From the NCBI GenBank assembly GCA_028293225.1, contig JAQGPE010000145.1, positions 1 to 10,090 on the forward strand: 10,090 nucleotides of DNA, given 5' to 3'. Both the position numbers and the translations under genes were made by a program. Below the pieces are notes generated by a model. The model saw only the letters and a list, made by a program, of their open reading frames with translations. It was not told the origin of the DNA and did not search any database. The DNA is from Akkermansiaceae bacterium (GTDB lineage: Bacteria > Verrucomicrobiota > Verrucomicrobiia > Verrucomicrobiales > Akkermansiaceae). Shown here piece by piece: positions 6,960-10,090 of this stretch; within the stretch, counting starts at the first letter, position 1, and the number at the start of each line of letters is the position of its first letter.

Positions 6960-8306
6960 CTAGTACTTCTCCATCGCCTTCGCCACAGCGGGCGGGACCT
7001 CGTGGGTCTTCATCCACTCCCGCGCGGCGGGGGCGTCGTTGAAGAACCAGGATTCCAGGGTCTCCCGCAGCCCCTGCTCGCGCGCTTGCGGGGTGCTGAG
7101 ACGGGGGAGTTGGTCGATCGCCAGCAGAAACTCGTGGTGGTTCGGGCCGGCACACATCACCCAGCGGGCCAGGACTTCCTCGCCCGCTTCGTCCGGGTGG
7201 TCATTGATGAGCTGGAGAGCCAGGCGGGCGTTTCCGCCATAGTGCGAAAGGCCCTCCACCGCACCGAAGATGGCAGCCTTTCGCTGCGGTCCGGCGGGCA
7301 TGCGCTGCAGCTCCGCCAGTGCGGCAGTGGCGTCCTCCCCCACCCACTTGTCGTAGAAAGGACCGGCGGCGACTCCATCCATCGCGGCCGGGTATTGCCG
7401 CAGAAGCTCCAGCTTTCCGGCGGTCGGGGCATCCCTCATGGCATTGATCATCGCCGACACGGTGGCGATCCGCTGGGAGTCCGGCAGTGACTGCAGGCAG
7501 CGCTCGCGCTCCGCCGCGGTCGCGCGGACCAGCGCCTCGGAGAGGATTTGCGGCAGATACCTTCGGATATCCTCCGGCAGGCGCGGAAGCATTTCGCCAA
7601 TCAGATCCAGATTGCTGCCGGGCAATCCGCTCAAAGCGAATTGGAGCAGTTGATGCTTCGGATCAGCCTCCGGGTGCGATTCCAGCCAGGACAGGGCGGC
7701 ACGGGCGTCCCTGGAGGACCAGTTTCTGAGCAGCTTTCCCATCGCGTCCAGATTCGCTTCCGATCCACTGCGGTGGATCTCCAGCCATGATAGTGCGCCA
7801 GCCGGGTCGCGTTGCGACCAGACTCCCAGCACCACTGATTCCCGGCCGGGAACGGGATTGGCGTTTTCCCAGGCCAATGCCGCGCCGGGATCCAGCTCCG
7901 CCCAGACCGAGATCAACAAGCGCTGGTCATCGCCATAGCTCTGGATTCCCAGGTCCAGCAGGGCAGCCATTAGCTCGGGGAAATCCGTCTGATTCAGCCG
8001 GTCGGTCAGAGCCAGCAGGGCGGAGGTCCGGATCACGGCATTTCCCTGCGAACAGATCTCGCCGAGCTGGTGGCGCAGTGCTGCCCGCACCTGCTCCCGG
8101 GAGCCGAGCAGCGGCTGGTCGCGCAGGCGGGCCAGACCGGTCCTGGAGGGAGTCGTCGCGGCGAGGGGAGCTAACGCGCTGGTTCGCGTGGTGGCGGCAG
8201 CAGCCTCCGACCGGCGCTGATCCGCCGAGTAGCGCAGCGCGAAGCACAGAGCCGAGACCGGGAGCAGGATGGCCAGGACGCCGGAGGTTATTTTGCCGGG
8301 ATCCAT
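6960..8306 (-). CDS. Membrane-anchored helical-repeat protein, paralogous to the sigma-fusion C-terminal domain
   Basis: The product is 448 residues. A short N-terminus (MDPGKITSG) is followed by a hydrophobic helix at about 8-25, then an Ala/Thr-rich linker to about residue 60. The remaining ~390 residues are helical and probably periplasmic. They carry a recurring W-x3-D-x3-A-x2-W element: WAELDPGAALAW (135-146), WSQRDPAGALSW (163-174), WSSRDARAALSW (196-207), a degenerate WVGEDATAALAE (321-332) and a C-terminal WFFNDAPAAREW (420-431). Spacing is 28 and 33 residues between the first three. The C-terminal segment AREWMKTHEVP (428-438) closely matches ARAWVDSHEIP at the end of the upstream sigma-fusion protein, so the two are probably paralogous outside the sigma part. 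The start overlaps the upstream gene by 19 bp and has no strong ribosome binding site, suggesting translational coupling. Function is unknown. A role as accessory or regulator of the tethered sigma factor is inference. Confidence 0.85.
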   Translation of the reverse strand: MDPGKITSGVLAILLPVSALCFALRYSADQRRSEAAAATTRTSALAPLAATTPSRTGLARLRDQPLLGSREQVRAALRHQLGEICSQGNAVIRTSALLALTDRLNQTDFPELMAALLDLGIQSYGDDQRLLISVWAELDPGAALAWENANPVPGRESVVLGVWSQRDPAGALSWLEIHRSGSEANLDAMGKLLRNWSSRDARAALSWLESHPEADPKHQLLQFALSGLPGSNLDLIGEMLPRLPEDIRRYLPQILSEALVRATAAERERCLQSLPDSQRIATVSAMINAMRDAPTAGKLELLRQYPAAMDGVAAGPFYDKWVGEDATAALAELQRMPAGPQRKAAIFGAVEGLSHYGGNARLALQLINDHPDEAGEEVLARWVMCAGPNHHEFLLAIDQLPRLSTPQAREQGLRETLESWFFNDAPAAREWMKTHEVPPAVAKAMEKY

Positions 8307-10090
8307 ATGGTGGTGTTTTCGTCAGCGGGCTCATCCTGCCCGGGAAGTTGGGAGCGGATATCCGCGGGGATCTCGTGGCTGTCGACCCAGGCGCGGGCCT
8401 GATCCTTCAGGTTCGATCTCAACCAGATGGAAAGGACTCCCTGCAGCGTCCGGTGGCGCATTTCCTCATCCGGCAGGAGCTGAAGCTTCGCGAATGCGGC
8501 ATCCGGGTCGCGACCGAGCTGGCGGAACATGAGACAACTGACGGAGTCGGGTGATGCCGCGCCGGGATGCTGGCGCAGAAGATCTTCGCCCTTCTCCGGC
8601 TGGGTTTCCATGACGTAGCGCATCAGCCCCGTCAGTGCCTCCTGTCTCATCGGTCCCGCCGGAAAGCGGTTTACGGCGGCGGAAGCGGCGGCCATGTCGA
8701 CCTTGGCCAGGCGGTCGATCATGGAGGCGGCGCGGCTGCGGGCGAGGGCGGCCGGATCGTCCAGCAACCGATCGAAGACGTAGACCGGATCACTCAAGGA
8801 GAAGGTCCCGGCGGTGCGGGCGATAAGGTTCGAGCGGGCGTCTCCCGCCGGCAGATCCTCCAGCACCCGGCGCAGGATGCCCGGCTGCCGGTTCGTTTCG
8901 AAACAGATGCTGCTCAGGAGCTCGGCCCGGGGATCCTCCGGCTGGGTGCGCACGATCCGCAGCGCCTCTTCCAGGTCCATGCTGGCGATGCCCGGCAGGA
9001 CGGAGTCGAGACGTTCCCTGTCGCTGCCGGCCCATTTTAAAGCGGTGCCCGGATCGCTCACGGCCAGCGCCCTGATGAAGGCGTGCGGATGCGGTGCGGC
9101 GTCCCCCGCAGCCTCGAAGCTGCGCAGCGCCCCCGGCCCATCGATCTTCGTCCAGGTCAGCAGCAGCAGATCCAGCTCGGGCGAGTAGTCCTGCTGGCGG
9201 GGATCGAGCTGGGCGAAGTCGCCATCGACCTCCGGAAAGGCGGCCAGCGGCAGAGCCCCGGCGAAGGCGATCATCTCCCGGCGGCGCTCCGCCAGGCTGG
9301 GCATGGCCAGGATTTCCTTCAACCGCGCCAGCCGCTCTTCCGGCGTGGCCGGGGCCGGACGTCCGGAGCGTGCGGGGCGACCTGCAAGCCCTGCGGCGGG
9401 GTCGTGGCCCGGCGCGCGGGAGGCCAGCGGCGGCGGGGAAAGCACCACCGGCCGCACGGCGTAGCCGAAGGAGGCGAGGAACAGCACGGCGGCGCCGGCG
9501 ACCAGCGATTTCCGAGTGGCATTCATGGCGTGGAACGTGGTCTGCAGAGCACTGGCGGGAAGAGGCGCCACCCCGTGGACCCCGCTGAGCATGGTGGTCA
9601 TGAGCGCCGCGGGCACCGGGGTGGCGGCGTGGGCCGGGAGGAGGGTCCACAGGGCCGAGGCCGTGGTGGCGATGCCACGCTTTCCCAGCATCACACGGAT
9701 TTTTTCAAGAGCCCGCAGCGAGCGCTTGCGGGCGGCCTGCTCCGTCAGGCCGAGCTGGCGGGCGATGACGGCATGCGGCTGGTTCTGATAGAAGCGCAGC
9801 AGGATGAGGTCGCGGTCGGCGGCGGGCAGATGGGCCACGGCTTCATCGATGAAGGGAGTCAGCGCGGACCAGGCGGGTTCGGGCATTTCGTCCATAGCGG
9901 CGGAGGGGTTCAGGAGGGCGGCGGCCTCGCGACGTTTACGCCGGTCTTCCGCACGAATCAGGTCGACAGCCAGGTCCCGGGTGATGCGGTGCAGCCAGGC
10001 GGCCAGACTGGCATTTCGAGGGACCAGCGCGGCGCGCTCGGCCAGGCGGATCAGGGTCCGCTGGCTGACATCGCGGGCCATTTCCTCATT
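8288..10090 (-). CDS. Membrane-tethered ECF sigma factor with C-terminal helical-repeat domain (5' end cut by window)
   Basis: The frame is open to the right edge, so the first part of sigma region 2 is missing. Six hundred residues are visible; positions count from the in-frame Met at 10081, which is not the true start. Residues 5-51 fit sigma region 2.2-2.4 (AWLHRITRDLAVDLIRAEDR), which binds core polymerase and the -10 element. Residues 79-136 are region 4, with LPAADRDLILLRFYQ and the helix-turn-helix GLTEQAARKRSLRALEKIR that reads the -35. A hydrophobic Ala/Pro segment (about 139-165, with PVPAAL) follows, as in planctomycete/verrucomicrobial ECF factors I recall. Residues about 192-209 form a membrane helix (SLVAGAAVLFLASFGYAV), then a Pro/Ala/Gly linker. 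From about 245 to the end is a helical-repeat domain with elements such as WTKIDGPGALRSF (310-322), DPGTALKW (343-350) and ARAWVDSHEIP (562-572). The sigma part should be cytoplasmic and the repeats periplasmic. How the sigma part would act or be released from the membrane is not shown. No separate anti-sigma gene is visible. Confidence 0.88.
   Translation of the reverse strand, partial: NEEMARDVSQRTLIRLAERAALVPRNASLAAWLHRITRDLAVDLIRAEDRRKRREAAALLNPSAAMDEMPEPAWSALTPFIDEAVAHLPAADRDLILLRFYQNQPHAVIARQLGLTEQAARKRSLRALEKIRVMLGKRGIATTASALWTLLPAHAATPVPAALMTTMLSGVHGVAPLPASALQTTFHAMNATRKSLVAGAAVLFLASFGYAVRPVVLSPPPLASRAPGHDPAAGLAGRPARSGRPAPATPEERLARLKEILAMPSLAERRREMIAFAGALPLAAFPEVDGDFAQLDPRQQDYSPELDLLLLTWTKIDGPGALRSFEAAGDAAPHPHAFIRALAVSDPGTALKWAGSDRERLDSVLPGIASMDLEEALRIVRTQPEDPRAELLSSICFETNRQPGILRRVLEDLPAGDARSNLIARTAGTFSLSDPVYVFDRLLDDPAALARSRAASMIDRLAKVDMAAASAAVNRFPAGPMRQEALTGLMRYVMETQPEKGEDLLRQHPGAASPDSVSCLMFRQLGRDPDAAFAKLQLLPDEEMRHRTLQGVLSIWLRSNLKDQARAWVDSHEIPADIRSQLPGQDEPADENTTIWIPAK

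Noticed and set aside
7787..8554. 255-aa plus-strand frame opposite the two right-hand genes
   Set aside because: Its composition is Arg/Pro/Gly-rich with no domain, and it covers the overlap of two well-supported minus-strand genes.
8790..9650. 286-aa minus-strand frame within the sigma-fusion gene
   Set aside because: It is Arg/Gly/Ala-rich and out of frame with the sigma-fusion gene, whose own frame shows clear sigma regions and a membrane span.

Overview
The window is GC-rich (roughly two thirds G+C) and bacterial, and nearly all of it is coding. The best guess for the source is Verrucomicrobiota (Verrucomicrobiales, a Luteolibacter/Haloferula-like lineage). Three things point there: an ECF-type sigma factor fused to a transmembrane helix and a helical-repeat domain, two proteins carrying a Trp/Asp/Ala/Trp repeat of a kind I recall from that phylum, and a small lipoprotein ending in an SPY/VDV/FRVP tail. 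Planctomycetota is the main alternative. The assignment is inference from protein style. There is no rRNA, tRNA, CRISPR array or recognisable mobile element.

Left part (1-2111): two minus-strand genes lie almost end to end. They are an exported coiled-coil protein (549-1088) followed after 4 bp by a single-span membrane protein that runs off the left edge (1-544). A small plus-strand lipoprotein gene (1208-1669) is divergent from them. It converges on a small acidic minus-strand hypothetical gene (1707-2111). The 37-bp gap between these convergent genes holds a 13-G homopolymer, and a perfect hairpin sits on the stop codon of the minus-strand gene.

Middle (2187-6952): a plus-strand, translationally coupled lipoprotein pair. 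The first is a DUF3142-type lipoprotein (460 aa, apparent TTG start). The second is a very large TPR-type lipoprotein (1128 aa) that starts inside the stop of the first (ATGA overlap). Both carry N-terminal lipoboxes, so both should sit on the periplasmic side of a membrane and may act together. What they do is unknown.

Right part (6960-10090): two minus-strand genes. The upstream one enters from the right edge and encodes a sigma-70 family ECF factor, one predicted membrane span and a long C-terminal repeat domain. The downstream gene overlaps it by 19 bp. Its product has an N-terminal membrane anchor and a related repeat domain but no sigma portion, and the two C-termini share an A-R-x-W...H-E-[IV]-P motif. 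This looks like a membrane-tethered sigma factor with a paralogous membrane partner and is the most interesting part of the window. Its 3' end is only 7 bp from that of the convergent TPR gene.

The largest gap without a gene is about 120 bp (1089-1207), so there are no long unexplained stretches.
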